A DNA stretch of 64,000 bases from Roseivirga sp. UBA6052 (GCA_002427755.1 DIYO01000002.1:158845-222844); one strand, 5' to 3'. Shown: positions 43,264 through 52,766, counted from the first letter of the stretch. A program made the numbers and translations. The notes: generated by a model from the letters alone, not told the origin.

Positions 43264-44602
43264 TGACTAAAGGACCAAACTTATAGGTTAGTAGAAAATC
43301 GAAATGGAAGAAATCTATTCTGTTGATAACGTAATCTAAGCTTGGCACATCTCCTGCACCAACTCTTTTGGCAAGATACACTTCAGCTTCCAAGCCTTGG
43401 AATTTTTTCGGGGCAAATAGTACAGAAAAATCAAGATGGTAATGCGTTGATTGTCTATTCTTATCAGCAGGTAATTCAAATGGATTTGGGAATCTATTCC
43501 TTACAGCTTTTGAATACACGCGAAAGTGACCATGCTTATTATCCCATATTCTCTCCCATTTTATGAGTGCTGAGGTTACATCACTTGAGCCTTCAATTCT
43601 AGTTCTTCTTACGAAGGTGTAAAAAGGCTCCCTTCCCCATTCGCGTGGCAAAAGCAACCTACCTAATTTGGTTATCCGATCTACACTGAACTCTAAACTA
43701 TGATAGCCTAGGTATTTAATTGCTTGTAAACTATAGTTTCGGGCTCGTTTGTCTTGCTTGTATGCCAAGTCATTATTGGCATTACCACCGTTCCCTACCC
43801 TAAATTGATAGGTAGTCATTGCGCCAAATTCCCAACCCACTTCTTTATTCTTATAACGTCCTTCAGCAATGGTGGTATTCGTTACATTCTCTGTATAGTA
43901 GTTCCAAACAGTAAACTCTGTGGAAACAGAAGGCTGAAATACGAGACCTGTAATATTCAACAGATCTACCTCAGTGTTTCCTCTATACTGATTTGGAAAT
44001 CCATTCACATCCACTCCTTGGCCGGCCGTCCCAATAGACTCCCCTATTCCGACAAATCGACCATTTTGCCTAGGAGCAACCTGGTTAATGATTCCAGTTT
44101 CGAATCTAAAAGCTTCACCTTTCTGAAATGTATACCAGAGCCCTTGTAAAGCATTGGGAAAAGGAAAAGGCTCAGCATTTACAAAGGGAGTGTTCTTTAC
44201 AAACCTCCCTATGGTTAGTTCATGTAGACCAAAGTTGAATAGTAAATATGATTGTGGTAAAGCAAATTCATACTGACCTGACATAAGCCGCGGGTTCCAC
44301 AGGTTGCCTTCAAATTGAGGTCCTATTCCAGTCAACTCGTCTGGTTGAGTTACCGTGCGATTACCAAAATGGGTTAAGGCATTACCTTGAATACCCAGAC
44401 TCAGCCATTTTGTGAGCTGAGGTTCATACCTTAAAAAGCCATGAGTAACTCCAATTCTGAAGTCAGCTAATGATCCATCGTTATTGGTACTCTTATACCT
44501 AAACCGAAGATAACCCGATATATCCGACTCTTGTTCTTGAGCATATGAGGAAAGAGCGGCACATGATAACAACAGTAGCCAACTTGCTTTCCTTAAGATC
44601 AT
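43256..44602 (-). CDS. Outer-membrane channel protein of the sulfur operon
   Basis: This 448-residue protein has a signal peptide ending SSYAQ and long alternating strands typical of a 14-18-strand porin (SGYLRFRYK, WLSLGIQGNALTHFG, YLLFNFGLHELTIG, HLDFSVLFAPK). No plug domain is present. It overlaps the cytochrome gene by 8 nt and touches the YeeE gene, so it may admit thiosulfate or sulfate. It does not end in Phe. The family is uncertain. Confidence 0.8.
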   Translation of the reverse strand: MILRKASWLLLLSCAALSSYAQEQESDISGYLRFRYKSTNNDGSLADFRIGVTHGFLRYEPQLTKWLSLGIQGNALTHFGNRTVTQPDELTGIGPQFEGNLWNPRLMSGQYEFALPQSYLLFNFGLHELTIGRFVKNTPFVNAEPFPFPNALQGLWYTFQKGEAFRFETGIINQVAPRQNGRFVGIGESIGTAGQGVDVNGFPNQYRGNTEVDLLNITGLVFQPSVSTEFTVWNYYTENVTNTTIAEGRYKNKEVGWEFGAMTTYQFRVGNGGNANNDLAYKQDKRARNYSLQAIKYLGYHSLEFSVDRITKLGRLLLPREWGREPFYTFVRRTRIEGSSDVTSALIKWERIWDNKHGHFRVYSKAVRNRFPNPFELPADKNRQSTHYHLDFSVLFAPKKFQGLEAEVYLAKRVGAGDVPSLDYVINRIDFFHFDFLLTYKFGPLVNE

Positions 44603-45015
44603 TAGTGGGGCAATTTATGTTTTATGCGGCCATATACATAGGTACCCAAAAGGCCAGATGCAATGGCAACTAGAATAACAAGATAACCATTACCCACAAG
44701 AATGAACATGGGACCAGGACAAGCGCCAGCCATAGCCCAACCTAAACCAAAAATGATACCCCCAAACAGATATCTAGAGATGGACCATTTCTTATTCGTG
44801 AAAATGATTGGATCCCCTGACATTGATTTCATATTGGTTCTTTTGATAATCTGCGTGATAATAATTCCTAAAACCACTGCCGAACCTATAATCCCATACA
44901 TATGGAAAGACTGAAACTTAAACATTTCATATATCCTGAACCATGAGATAACTTCTGCCTTAGTCAATGTTATTCCGAAGACTGTTCCTAAAATTAGATA
45001 CTTAAAATATTTCAT
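44602..45015 (-). CDS. YeeE/YedE-family sulfur permease, small half
   Basis: This 137-residue membrane protein has about four segments (residues 4-22, 34-54, 80-98 and 112-130). The characteristic GACPGPMF motif carries the conserved Cys that contacts thiosulfate or sulfane sulfur in YeeE. It follows the other half by 3 nt, and the two would complete a transporter. The stop overlaps the start of the porin gene. Confidence 0.9.
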   Translation of the reverse strand: MKYFKYLILGTVFGITLTKAEVISWFRIYEMFKFQSFHMYGIIGSAVVLGIIITQIIKRTNMKSMSGDPIIFTNKKWSISRYLFGGIIFGLGWAMAGACPGPMFILVGNGYLVILVAIASGLLGTYVYGRIKHKLPH

Positions 45016-45018
45016 GGT

Positions 45019-45594
45019 CTAGAGTGAATAAAGTGATGGAATAATAAACCAAGTCATGATTAAGCCTCCGATAAAGAAGCCAATAACAGCTACTAAACTG
45101 GCTGGTTGTAAATCGCTCAAGCCACTAATAGCATGACCTGAGGTGCAACCACCTGCATAGCGAGTACCAAAGCCTACCAAGAAGCCGCCCACTACAATTA
45201 TGATGATCCCTTTTAAGGTTAGGAGCGATTCAAATGTGAATATTTCTTTCGGAAGAAAAGTCTCACCGGCATTAGCTATACCTAATTCTGCTAGCTCTAG
45301 TTTTGTATTCTCACTCAACAGCATGCTCTCATCTGGCATTAAGAATTGCCAAGCTAGGAAACCACCCAATACAGTCCCGAGCAAAAAGACAATGTTCCAT
45401 ATCTGCTTTCTCCAGTCAAAGTCGAAGAAATCACATGATTTACCTCCTCCGAGAATTGAACAGATGTTTCTGAAATTGGCCGAAAGACCAAAGCTATTGC
45501 CAAAGTAGAGTAATGCGAACATTACAAAGGCAATGACTGGCCCAGCAACATACCAAGGCCAAGGGGATTGTAAAATCTCCAATATTTTTTCCAT
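45019..45594 (-). CDS. YeeE/YedE-family sulfur permease, large half
   Basis: The start is set at the internal Met at 45594 (MEKILEIL) rather than 45630, because the family starts there and the longer leader is not hydrophobic; this gives 191 residues. There are about five membrane segments. GGCTSGHAISGLSDLQ is the family signature with the functional Cys. It leads the operon YeeE-YeeE-porin-cytochrome, and a large palindrome lies 25-49 nt upstream. Confidence 0.9.
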   Translation of the reverse strand: MEKILEILQSPWPWYVAGPVIAFVMFALLYFGNSFGLSANFRNICSILGGGKSCDFFDFDWRKQIWNIVFLLGTVLGGFLAWQFLMPDESMLLSENTKLELAELGIANAGETFLPKEIFTFESLLTLKGIIIIVVGGFLVGFGTRYAGGCTSGHAISGLSDLQPASLVAVIGFFIGGLIMTWFIIPSLYSL

Positions 45595-45618
45595 TACAAT
45601 AGATTTAATGAATGAGCT

Positions 45619-45643
45619 GGAACCAACCAATTATATTGGTTCC
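45619..45643. promoter_or_regulatory. GGAACCAA-N9-TTGGTTCC inverted repeat
   Basis: Perfect 8-bp arms flank 9 nt, 25-49 nt upstream of the YeeE-operon start. No T-run follows on the minus strand, so it looks like an operator or leader hairpin rather than a terminator. Confidence 0.5.
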
Positions 45644-45669
45644 TATATGTTTAATACGTATGGTTGAGA

Positions 45670-47082
45670 TTAGTCTAATGTAGAAGGACAAACGTAGTCA
45701 GTCACTTCAATTCCTGCTTCTACAATTGCCTTAAAGCCTCCAGCTACATCTATCACTTTATCGTAGCCTCTAGATTTAAGAATTGATGCAAATATCATTG
45801 AACGATAACCACCAGCACAATGAATATGATACTCAGTATCCTTATCTATTCTATGCATTTCATCATTAATGAAATCTAATGGCGTATTCTTCGCTTTTTC
45901 AATATGTTCAGCCAAATACTCGCCAGGCTTTCTTACATCTAAGATTTGAGCGGAATCTGTGGCTATTCTTTCCTTTAGCGTATCAGCGGAAACGGATTCA
46001 ATCGTATCTACTTCTTTACCTGCCGCTTTCCATGCTTCAATTCCACCTTTTAAGTAACCTAGCGTGTTATCGTAACCTACTCTTGAGAGTCTGGTAACAA
46101 CTTCTTCTTCTCGGCCTTCATCGGCTAAGAAAACAATAGGCTGCTGCAAATCGGTAATTAGAGCACCAACCCATGGCGCAAAACTCCCATCTACTCCAAT
46201 AAAGATTGAATTTGGAACGAAGCCTTTATTAAATACTTGCGGCTTTCTCGTATCAAGAACTAAAGCACCTTCGTGATTAGCCATAGCTTCAAAAGTCTCA
46301 ACATCTAAAGCCACGTTTCCTTTATCTAAAATAGAGTCAAGACCAGAAGTATCAGCCGACTTGTTCATAGCTACGTTCTGAGCGAAATACTGAGGAGGAG
46401 GAAGTAATCCGTCTGTTACTTCTTTTATGAATTCCTCTTTCGACATGTCAGCTCTTAAAGCGTAGTTGTTCTTCTTTTGGTTCCCTAGAAGATCCGAAGT
46501 CTCTTTACTCATGTTTTTACCACAAGCTGAACCCGCTCCATGTGCAGGATAAACCACCACATTATCGGGCAAAGTCATGATCTTTTCTCTTAAACTGTCG
46601 AAAAGCATTCCTGCTAAATCGTCTTGAGTAATGTCTCCTTTTTGCGCTAAATCAGGTCTCCCAACATCACCAATAAATAAAGTATCTCCACTGAAAATGG
46701 CATGCTCATTACCGTTTTCATCAATCAGTAAGTAAGTTGAGCTTTCCATGGTGTGCCCCGGTGTATGAAGCACCTTGATTTTCACATCTCCTAGTTCGAA
46801 TAACTCACCATCAGTTGCCTGATGAATATCGAACTCAGTCTTAGCACCCGGACCGTAAACAATTGTAGCACCGGTTTTTCTAGCTAAGTCAACATGCCCA
46901 GAAACAAAGTCTGCATGAAAGTGAGTCTCAAAAATGTATTTAATAGTGGCTTGATTCTTTTCAGCCATAGCCAAATACGGATGAGATTCTCTAAGCGGAT
47001 CTATAATCGCCACTTCTCCTTTACTTTCAATGTAATACGCTCCTTGCGCTAAACATCCCGTATAAATCTGATCTATTTTCAT
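45670..47082 (-). CDS. CstB-like persulfide dioxygenase-rhodanese fusion, copy 2
   Basis: This 470-residue paralogue of copy 1 has the same three-part plan: a metallo-beta-lactamase domain with THFHADF, GHTMESS and PAHGAGS; a Cys-less middle rhodanese fold (VFLADEGREEE); and a C-terminal rhodanese with Cys422 in CAGGYRS. PAHG replaces PGHG in one metal-site motif. It lies 76 nt upstream of the YeeE operon, with a GTAAC-N4-GTTAC site 71-86 nt upstream of its own start. The two copies may act on different persulfides. Confidence 0.9.
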   Translation of the reverse strand: MKIDQIYTGCLAQGAYYIESKGEVAIIDPLRESHPYLAMAEKNQATIKYIFETHFHADFVSGHVDLARKTGATIVYGPGAKTEFDIHQATDGELFELGDVKIKVLHTPGHTMESSTYLLIDENGNEHAIFSGDTLFIGDVGRPDLAQKGDITQDDLAGMLFDSLREKIMTLPDNVVVYPAHGAGSACGKNMSKETSDLLGNQKKNNYALRADMSKEEFIKEVTDGLLPPPQYFAQNVAMNKSADTSGLDSILDKGNVALDVETFEAMANHEGALVLDTRKPQVFNKGFVPNSIFIGVDGSFAPWVGALITDLQQPIVFLADEGREEEVVTRLSRVGYDNTLGYLKGGIEAWKAAGKEVDTIESVSADTLKERIATDSAQILDVRKPGEYLAEHIEKAKNTPLDFINDEMHRIDKDTEYHIHCAGGYRSMIFASILKSRGYDKVIDVAGGFKAIVEAGIEVTDYVCPSTLD

Positions 47083-47152
47083 TTGTTCTTATTTCCAGTT
47101 GTGGTTGAATGACAAACTCAAGACGAATTACGTTCCATTATTGCCTCTAATT

Positions 47153-47168
47153 TGTAACCCTTGTTACA
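47153..47168. promoter_or_regulatory. TGTAAC-CCTT-GTTACA palindrome
   Basis: This second copy of GTAAC-N4-GTTAC, here extended to 6+4+6, sits between the sulP stop and the copy-2 CstB-like gene and ends just before the sulP stop codon. Confidence 0.6.
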
Positions 47169-48881
47169 CTAAGCATTAGTCTGCAAAGCTAATTCAGCTC
47201 TCTTCTCTTCATATTCATTAGATAAGCAATAGTTAACTGCATCATCTGTGGTGAGAAAGAAAACTTGCTCATCGTTATTTACAAGTCCGTTTTTATAGAA
47301 TGCATCCCTTACAGGTCCAATAACTTCAGCAAATAAAAGTTGTATATCCTTTTCGCTCAAGCTTCTCATTAAATCTCGTAAGCCAACGATTCCCGTAGCA
47401 TCTATGTAAGCCACAGAGGCCGCATCCAATACCACAGACTTTAAGGCGCCTTTGCTTTCCAACGCCTTATTTAAAATCTTTTCTTTTATCATCTGGATAT
47501 TCACAAAGGCGAAAGGAGCATCTACTCTCACCACCATTACTTCATCCCATGATTCTAAATCAGCGTACCTTTTTAAATTTCTATACTCAGAAAGCCCTTT
47601 CATTCTCCCCAGAAATGCGATATGAGGGTTAGCAGCTTTGAAGAGCAAAATCAGGATGGATAAGACTACACCAGACACAATGCCTTGAACCATACCAAAA
47701 AACAAAGTGACAGCCGCAGTAGCCAACAGAAGTCCTAATTCAATCTTATTGGTTCTCCATAATTCTCTGATATATGAAATATCTATAAGACCAGAAACGG
47801 CCACCATAATAATTGAAGCCAATATGGTATGCGGAAGATTGTAGAATAAAGGTGTTAGAAAGAGTAAAGTTAGGGCCACTAGAATGGCACTGATAATAGA
47901 TGACAATGGTGTTCTAGCCCCAGCCTGCTCATTTACTGCACTTCTTGAAAAACCTCCCGTAACAGGGTAACTCTGAAATAATGATCCAACAACATTCGCA
48001 GCCCCTAGAGCTATAAGCTCTTGATTCGGAACCACTCTATAATTTCTTTTCTTGGCTTCAATAGCTTTTGCAACAGAGTATGCTTCCATAAAAGCAACTA
48101 CCGCTATGGTTAGAGATAATGGCAGGAGCTTCTGAATTGTCTCTAACGAAAGATCAGGAAGCATGAAAGAGGGCAAACCATCAGGAACTTCTCTCACAAT
48201 GCTCACGCCACTCTGGTCTAGGTTGAATATGGATACTGTCAAGATACCTAGGACTACCGCCAAGAGAGAACCCGGAATTTTTTTATTGATCTTCTTAACT
48301 CCTTTAATCAAAACGATACCCAGAACACCCACTAGCAAGGTTATCCAGTGTACATCGCTTAAACTCTTAAAGGCACTTATCACAATCTCGTGTATAGCAT
48401 TGCTCTTCTCTATATCTACTCCAATCAGGTACTTCAATTGATTTAGTCCTATAATCAATGCAGCAGCAGAAGTAAAACCACTGATAACCGGTTTGGCTAA
48501 TAGATTGGTGATAAAACCCATTCTAATAAGCCCTAAGAGTAACTGAGCAGCTCCCATAAAGAACGCCAACATAATCGCATATGTAATGTATGCCTCAGAA
48601 CCTTCAGTAGCCATTACAGAAACCCCTGTGGCTACTAACAAACTATCCATTGCCACGGGCGCCACCGACAACTGTCTTGACGTACCAAAAATGGCATAGA
48701 TCAATTGAGGTACCACAGAAGCATAAAGCCCATACACAGGAGGTAGACCTGCTATGAGCGCATAAGCCATTCCTTGTGGAATCAGCATCACTCCGACAGT
48801 CAATCCCGCGAAAAGATCGTCTGAGATATACTCTTTTTTATAGGCAGGTAACCAGGTGAGAATGGGAAAGAATTGTTTCAA
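47169..48881 (-). CDS. SulP-family anion transporter with STAS domain
   Basis: This 570-residue inner-membrane permease has 10-14 membrane segments, the SulP signature region IPQGMAYALIAGLPPVYGLYAS and a C-terminal STAS domain (about 435-555; VLDAASVAYIDATGIVGL). SulP proteins move sulfate, bicarbonate or other anions. The nearby reduced-sulfur genes and a GTAAC-N4-GTTAC site 48-61 nt upstream make sulfate (efflux or uptake) the most likely substrate. Length is normal. Confidence 0.92.
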   Translation of the reverse strand: MKQFFPILTWLPAYKKEYISDDLFAGLTVGVMLIPQGMAYALIAGLPPVYGLYASVVPQLIYAIFGTSRQLSVAPVAMDSLLVATGVSVMATEGSEAYITYAIMLAFFMGAAQLLLGLIRMGFITNLLAKPVISGFTSAAALIIGLNQLKYLIGVDIEKSNAIHEIVISAFKSLSDVHWITLLVGVLGIVLIKGVKKINKKIPGSLLAVVLGILTVSIFNLDQSGVSIVREVPDGLPSFMLPDLSLETIQKLLPLSLTIAVVAFMEAYSVAKAIEAKKRNYRVVPNQELIALGAANVVGSLFQSYPVTGGFSRSAVNEQAGARTPLSSIISAILVALTLLFLTPLFYNLPHTILASIIMVAVSGLIDISYIRELWRTNKIELGLLLATAAVTLFFGMVQGIVSGVVLSILILLFKAANPHIAFLGRMKGLSEYRNLKRYADLESWDEVMVVRVDAPFAFVNIQMIKEKILNKALESKGALKSVVLDAASVAYIDATGIVGLRDLMRSLSEKDIQLLFAEVIGPVRDAFYKNGLVNNDEQVFFLTTDDAVNYCLSNEYEEKRAELALQTNA

Positions 48882-48928
48882 TTCACTATGATTTTTTCCA
48901 AAAGTAGATGCACCCCAAGATTTTCACG

Positions 48929-48942
48929 GTAACTAAAGTTAC
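48929..48942. promoter_or_regulatory. GTAAC-TAAA-GTTAC palindrome
   Basis: This third exact copy of the GTAAC-N4-GTTAC motif lies 48-61 nt upstream of sulP, in a position suited to activation or repression of its promoter. Confidence 0.6.
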
Positions 48943-49046
48943 GAAAGGTATAGATGATTTTAGAAAGGAAGCTACCAAAGAGTAAATAGTAGTTTCAGTT
49001 AAGGCAATTGTTTGGCTATATTAAAGACTTACTTCAGCCTTTAACT

Positions 49047-50687
49047 ATGTATAAAATTATCGTTGCAGCCATTTGCCTAAGCCTATTGAGCTGTTCTACT
49101 CCTAGTACACAAGATGTTCCTACCAGCAACTCATATGACGAGTTAGTTAGTCTTTTCAACGATTGGAGAGCCTTCGAAAATCCTCCAAAATTCAATGGAG
49201 CTCCTGATTACCGTCTTCAAACCTTTCAGTCTCGAAAGTCTGATTTTGACTTTTTAAGAGCAAGACTAAATGCATTTGACACAACCGGATGGTCAATCCC
49301 CAATCAAGTAGATTACCATATAGTATGGGCCGAAATGAACGGCTATGACTTTAATGAAAGAATTTTAAAGCCATGGCAAAGAGACCCAGCATTTTACAAG
49401 TCACTGTGGATGTCTCGTAGTGATGTACCGGGACATGAAGGACCTACTCACCATGGTACAACAGAAATTTGGATGTACAACTTCCCTTTGGATGAAGCAT
49501 CGAAGTCAAAGCTTCTGGCTGAGTTGACGCTTATACCAGAGCTGAATAATCAAGCAAAAGAAAACCTCTCTGGAAACGCACGTGAACTTTGGATAGCCGG
49601 CATCAGATCTATCAGACAACAGTCTTCCGATTTAGCCACAATTAAAGGATGGGAAGGCATTGCCGAACATGCAGAATTAACCGATGCCATTGACAAGGCT
49701 ATTGTTTCTACCAATGAATTTGCCGACTGGCTAGATGTAGAAGGTGAAAAGAAAACAGGACAATCAGGCCTAGGAAAAGAAAACTATACCTGGTATCAAC
49801 AGAATGTGCACCTGGTACCACTGACTTGGGAAGACGAGGTAATGATTCTTAAGCGTGAATTATCTCGCGCGTGGAGTGGATTAAAACTTGAAGAGCATAG
49901 AAACAGGAACTTACCAGAATTAAAGGCTGCCAATACACCTGAGGATTTTTATGCATTAACAGAACGAGGTGTGCAGAGCTTTATGAAGTTTTTAGAAGAA
50001 CAAGATATTGTGACGGTAAAAGATTATTGGGAACCAGCGTTGCGGGAACATCAAGGCTCCTTCATCCCTGAAGAAAAGAGAAACTTCTTCTACATAGGCA
50101 TGCATTATGACGCACGTCCACTTTATTCTCACTTCTACCATTGGTTTGAATTGGCACGTATGGATAATGAACCGAATGCAAGTCCTATCAGAAAAGGTTC
50201 CCTCCTCTATAACATTTTCGATTCTAGAAATGAAGGTGTGGCTACAGCAGTGGAAGAGATGTTTATGGACGCTGGACTCTATGATGATGATCCAAGGGTG
50301 AGAGAAATCGTTTATATCATGATTGCCCAGAGAGCTGCTAGAGGATTAGGATCGCTTTATGCACATGCGAATGAAATGACCATGGAGGAAGCAGGAGGTA
50401 TTCACTCAGATTATACGCCTAGAGGCTGGATGAAAACGGAAAAAGAGCTTCTACTTTTTGAACAGCATCTGTATATGAGACAACCCGGTTATGGCACTAG
50501 CTACATATACGGAAAACATTTACTTGAACAGGCCATGGCAGAATATGCTCGAATTAATGAAGGTAATTTTGAATTAATAAAGTTTTTCGACCTACTGAAT
50601 GGTATTGGCTGTATTCCAATGGCACTAGGTCAATGGGAGATGACTGGTGATAACAGCGATATCTTGAAGATTACTTCAGATGATTAA
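49047..50687 (+). CDS. DUF885-like lipoprotein
   Basis: The start is put at 49047 (MYKIIVAAICLSLLSC), which gives a lipoprotein signal with Cys as acceptor, instead of 49008; the product has 546 residues. The mostly helical body resembles DUF885 (distant from carboxypeptidase M32). The best anchor is NEGVATAVEEMFMDAGLYDDDPR near residue 400, like the family's EGWAxYxE motif. An HExxH-type pair was not clearly found, so peptidase activity is uncertain. It overlaps the next gene by 8 nt. Confidence 0.75.
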   Translation: MYKIIVAAICLSLLSCSTPSTQDVPTSNSYDELVSLFNDWRAFENPPKFNGAPDYRLQTFQSRKSDFDFLRARLNAFDTTGWSIPNQVDYHIVWAEMNGYDFNERILKPWQRDPAFYKSLWMSRSDVPGHEGPTHHGTTEIWMYNFPLDEASKSKLLAELTLIPELNNQAKENLSGNARELWIAGIRSIRQQSSDLATIKGWEGIAEHAELTDAIDKAIVSTNEFADWLDVEGEKKTGQSGLGKENYTWYQQNVHLVPLTWEDEVMILKRELSRAWSGLKLEEHRNRNLPELKAANTPEDFYALTERGVQSFMKFLEEQDIVTVKDYWEPALREHQGSFIPEEKRNFFYIGMHYDARPLYSHFYHWFELARMDNEPNASPIRKGSLLYNIFDSRNEGVATAVEEMFMDAGLYDDDPRVREIVYIMIAQRAARGLGSLYAHANEMTMEEAGGIHSDYTPRGWMKTEKELLLFEQHLYMRQPGYGTSYIYGKHLLEQAMAEYARINEGNFELIKFFDLLNGIGCIPMALGQWEMTGDNSDILKITSDD

Positions 50688-51987
50688 GTTCTTTCGAAGG
50701 ATTAGAATGAAAAACCTATTTGAAAATAGAGTTGGAAAATACCTCTTATATGCCGCTGGCGAAATCTTGCTTGTAGTTATAGGTATCCTTATTGCCCTTC
50801 AAATTAACAATGCAAATCAAGCCAGAGTAGAAAAAAAAGCACTAGAAGGTCATCTCAAAACTATTTCTAGAAATATTGCTGGGGATTTGAAACGAATTAG
50901 GCAGATTAATGAAAAGAGGAAATCTCTCATTGCTGGGTCTGCATATCTTAACAACAATATTATTCCAAGGGTCAAAAAGGCTTCTTGGTTTCTGAGGGGC
51001 GACAATTCGCTGGATTATTCTAAAGAAGATGTAGTCTTTGCCTCTAAATTAGTCATGTCGGCTTGGGATTTAGATTACCTTAATGCCAACATGAGTGGAT
51101 TCGAGTCCCTAAAGAATTCAGGTTATCTCAGCAAACTGCAAGGTGAAGCGCTAGACAGTTTAATTTCTGATTATTACACGTTAGTAAAAGAAGTTTCTCA
51201 AACCGAGAACGACTATAATCGCAATGTACTAAATGCACAAGACATTGTTGGAGAAACAGATTTCGAAGGTGCCGCGCCTTTTTTCAATCCAGATGACTTA
51301 GACTATGATCGTACCATAAACGATTTCAGAGAAGACTTCTTAAATATCGTGGAATCTGGTGCAGTAAGAACTACATTTTTCATACCGAATGAAATAACGA
51401 TCGATTATGATAATCTTGCGATTATAGGGGAAAAGATTGTTTATCTCATCAATTCGAAAGATATCATTTCGGATACGAGTAGAATCATGAGACAAAGTAT
51501 TTTTGACAAATACGGAGACATCGGTTATCCCAAATTAATGGACAAAGGTCTAACTAGTGGTCAGTATTCACTCTCATTTGCCTCCTCTCATCCTTACAAT
51601 GTTGGCATTACAGACATAAATAGAGAATTAGACAACAAAATTGAGTTTGAAGCACAACCATGGGGAGTAGTATATTTTTATGTGGGCAGAAGCTCTATTG
51701 AGTTATTGGAGACCAAAGATTTTTCGGTTTATAAAACATTGAAGCTTGAATTAAGAGGGGAAAAAGGTGGTGAAAAGGTCATGATTGGAATGAAAGACGA
51801 AACGAATCCTACAGACGGAAGCGAGACCAAAATAACTCTAGAGTTAACCAAAGAATGGGAGACTTATGAGATTCCATTAACAGCATTCGTTAATACCAAT
51901 TTGAAGAAGATTTTTATGCCCATTTCATTTGTTTTTGAGAACGAAGCGGCTAACATCTATTACAGACATATAGAATACATGTATTAA
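50680..51987 (+). CDS. DUF6090-like membrane protein with C-terminal jelly-roll domain
   Basis: This 435-residue protein starts MIKFFRRIR and has one membrane segment (about 26-44, ILLVVIGILIALQINN), the hallmark of Bacteroidota DUF6090-type proteins. A helical region follows to about 270. The last 120 residues look beta-rich (FYVGRSSIELLE, LELRGEKGGEKVMIGMKDE, WETYEIPLTAF), like a CBM11/galactose-binding jelly roll. Most family members lack such a domain. The topology puts the C-terminal part in the periplasm. Function is unknown. Confidence 0.8.
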   Translation: MIKFFRRIRMKNLFENRVGKYLLYAAGEILLVVIGILIALQINNANQARVEKKALEGHLKTISRNIAGDLKRIRQINEKRKSLIAGSAYLNNNIIPRVKKASWFLRGDNSLDYSKEDVVFASKLVMSAWDLDYLNANMSGFESLKNSGYLSKLQGEALDSLISDYYTLVKEVSQTENDYNRNVLNAQDIVGETDFEGAAPFFNPDDLDYDRTINDFREDFLNIVESGAVRTTFFIPNEITIDYDNLAIIGEKIVYLINSKDIISDTSRIMRQSIFDKYGDIGYPKLMDKGLTSGQYSLSFASSHPYNVGITDINRELDNKIEFEAQPWGVVYFYVGRSSIELLETKDFSVYKTLKLELRGEKGGEKVMIGMKDETNPTDGSETKITLELTKEWETYEIPLTAFVNTNLKKIFMPISFVFENEAANIYYRHIEYMY

Positions 51988-51989
51988 AC

Positions 51990-52766
51990 ATGATTAGAGC
52001 TTTAAGAAGAATGAGGAAAAGCTTATTAGGTAAGCAAGATTTCAAGAAATATGCAATCTATGCATTGAGTGAGATATTTTTGGTGGTTATTGGAATTCTA
52101 GTAGCCTTAGGCTTGAATAATTGGAATCAAGAAAGAAAGAATCACAAAGAAGAAATCATCTTACTCAAAAGTATCAGACAGCAAGTCTCTAACGATATCA
52201 CAACACTTTCTAATAATATCGAGCAGACTAAATTGAGAAGACTGAGAGTAGTTAAAATCATTGAAATGCTCAACAAACCTGAAGACATCGATGTAGAAGA
52301 ATTCTCCTTGTTACAGATGGATCTGACTACCGACAATTATTTCGTATCCCAGAGAGCGATATTTGATGAAGCAGTTTCATCAGGCAAGCTTGGCCTTATC
52401 CAAAATGATAGTTTGAGACAGCGCTTGTTTCAATACTATAATGCGATATCGAATGACCGCGACAATGATAGGCTTCAATTTAAAGTAACCAACGAATTAA
52501 TCGTACCGATTATGGTAGAAGAGCTTGGTACCACAAAAGAAATGCTAACAAGCTATACTAGAAGGATGGGCATATTAATTGATCCCCCTTTACCCAAATT
52601 CGATGCAGTGGCTTTATCAAAAAATCAAAGATACTTCGAGGCCATTATGTATGCGCTTGGCGACACCTACCAAGAAAGAGATTGGAGAGCATATCTGCTT
52701 TTAGCTTCACGTCTGAATAGAGCAATCAAATTCGAATTGAGGGATTATGGATTTGAAGTCGAATAG
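51990..52766 (+). CDS. DUF6090-like membrane protein
   Basis: This 258-residue protein is a shorter relative of the preceding gene, with the same N-terminus (RALRRMRKSLL), membrane segment (about 24-46, IFLVVIGILVALGLNNW) and helical coiled C-terminal part. It lies 2 nt downstream and overlaps the MFS gene by 20 nt, so the three are translationally coupled. Its function is unknown; a role as a small membrane scaffold is conceivable. Confidence 0.8.
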   Translation: MIRALRRMRKSLLGKQDFKKYAIYALSEIFLVVIGILVALGLNNWNQERKNHKEEIILLKSIRQQVSNDITTLSNNIEQTKLRRLRVVKIIEMLNKPEDIDVEEFSLLQMDLTTDNYFVSQRAIFDEAVSSGKLGLIQNDSLRQRLFQYYNAISNDRDNDRLQFKVTNELIVPIMVEELGTTKEMLTSYTRRMGILIDPPLPKFDAVALSKNQRYFEAIMYALGDTYQERDWRAYLLLASRLNRAIKFELRDYGFEVE

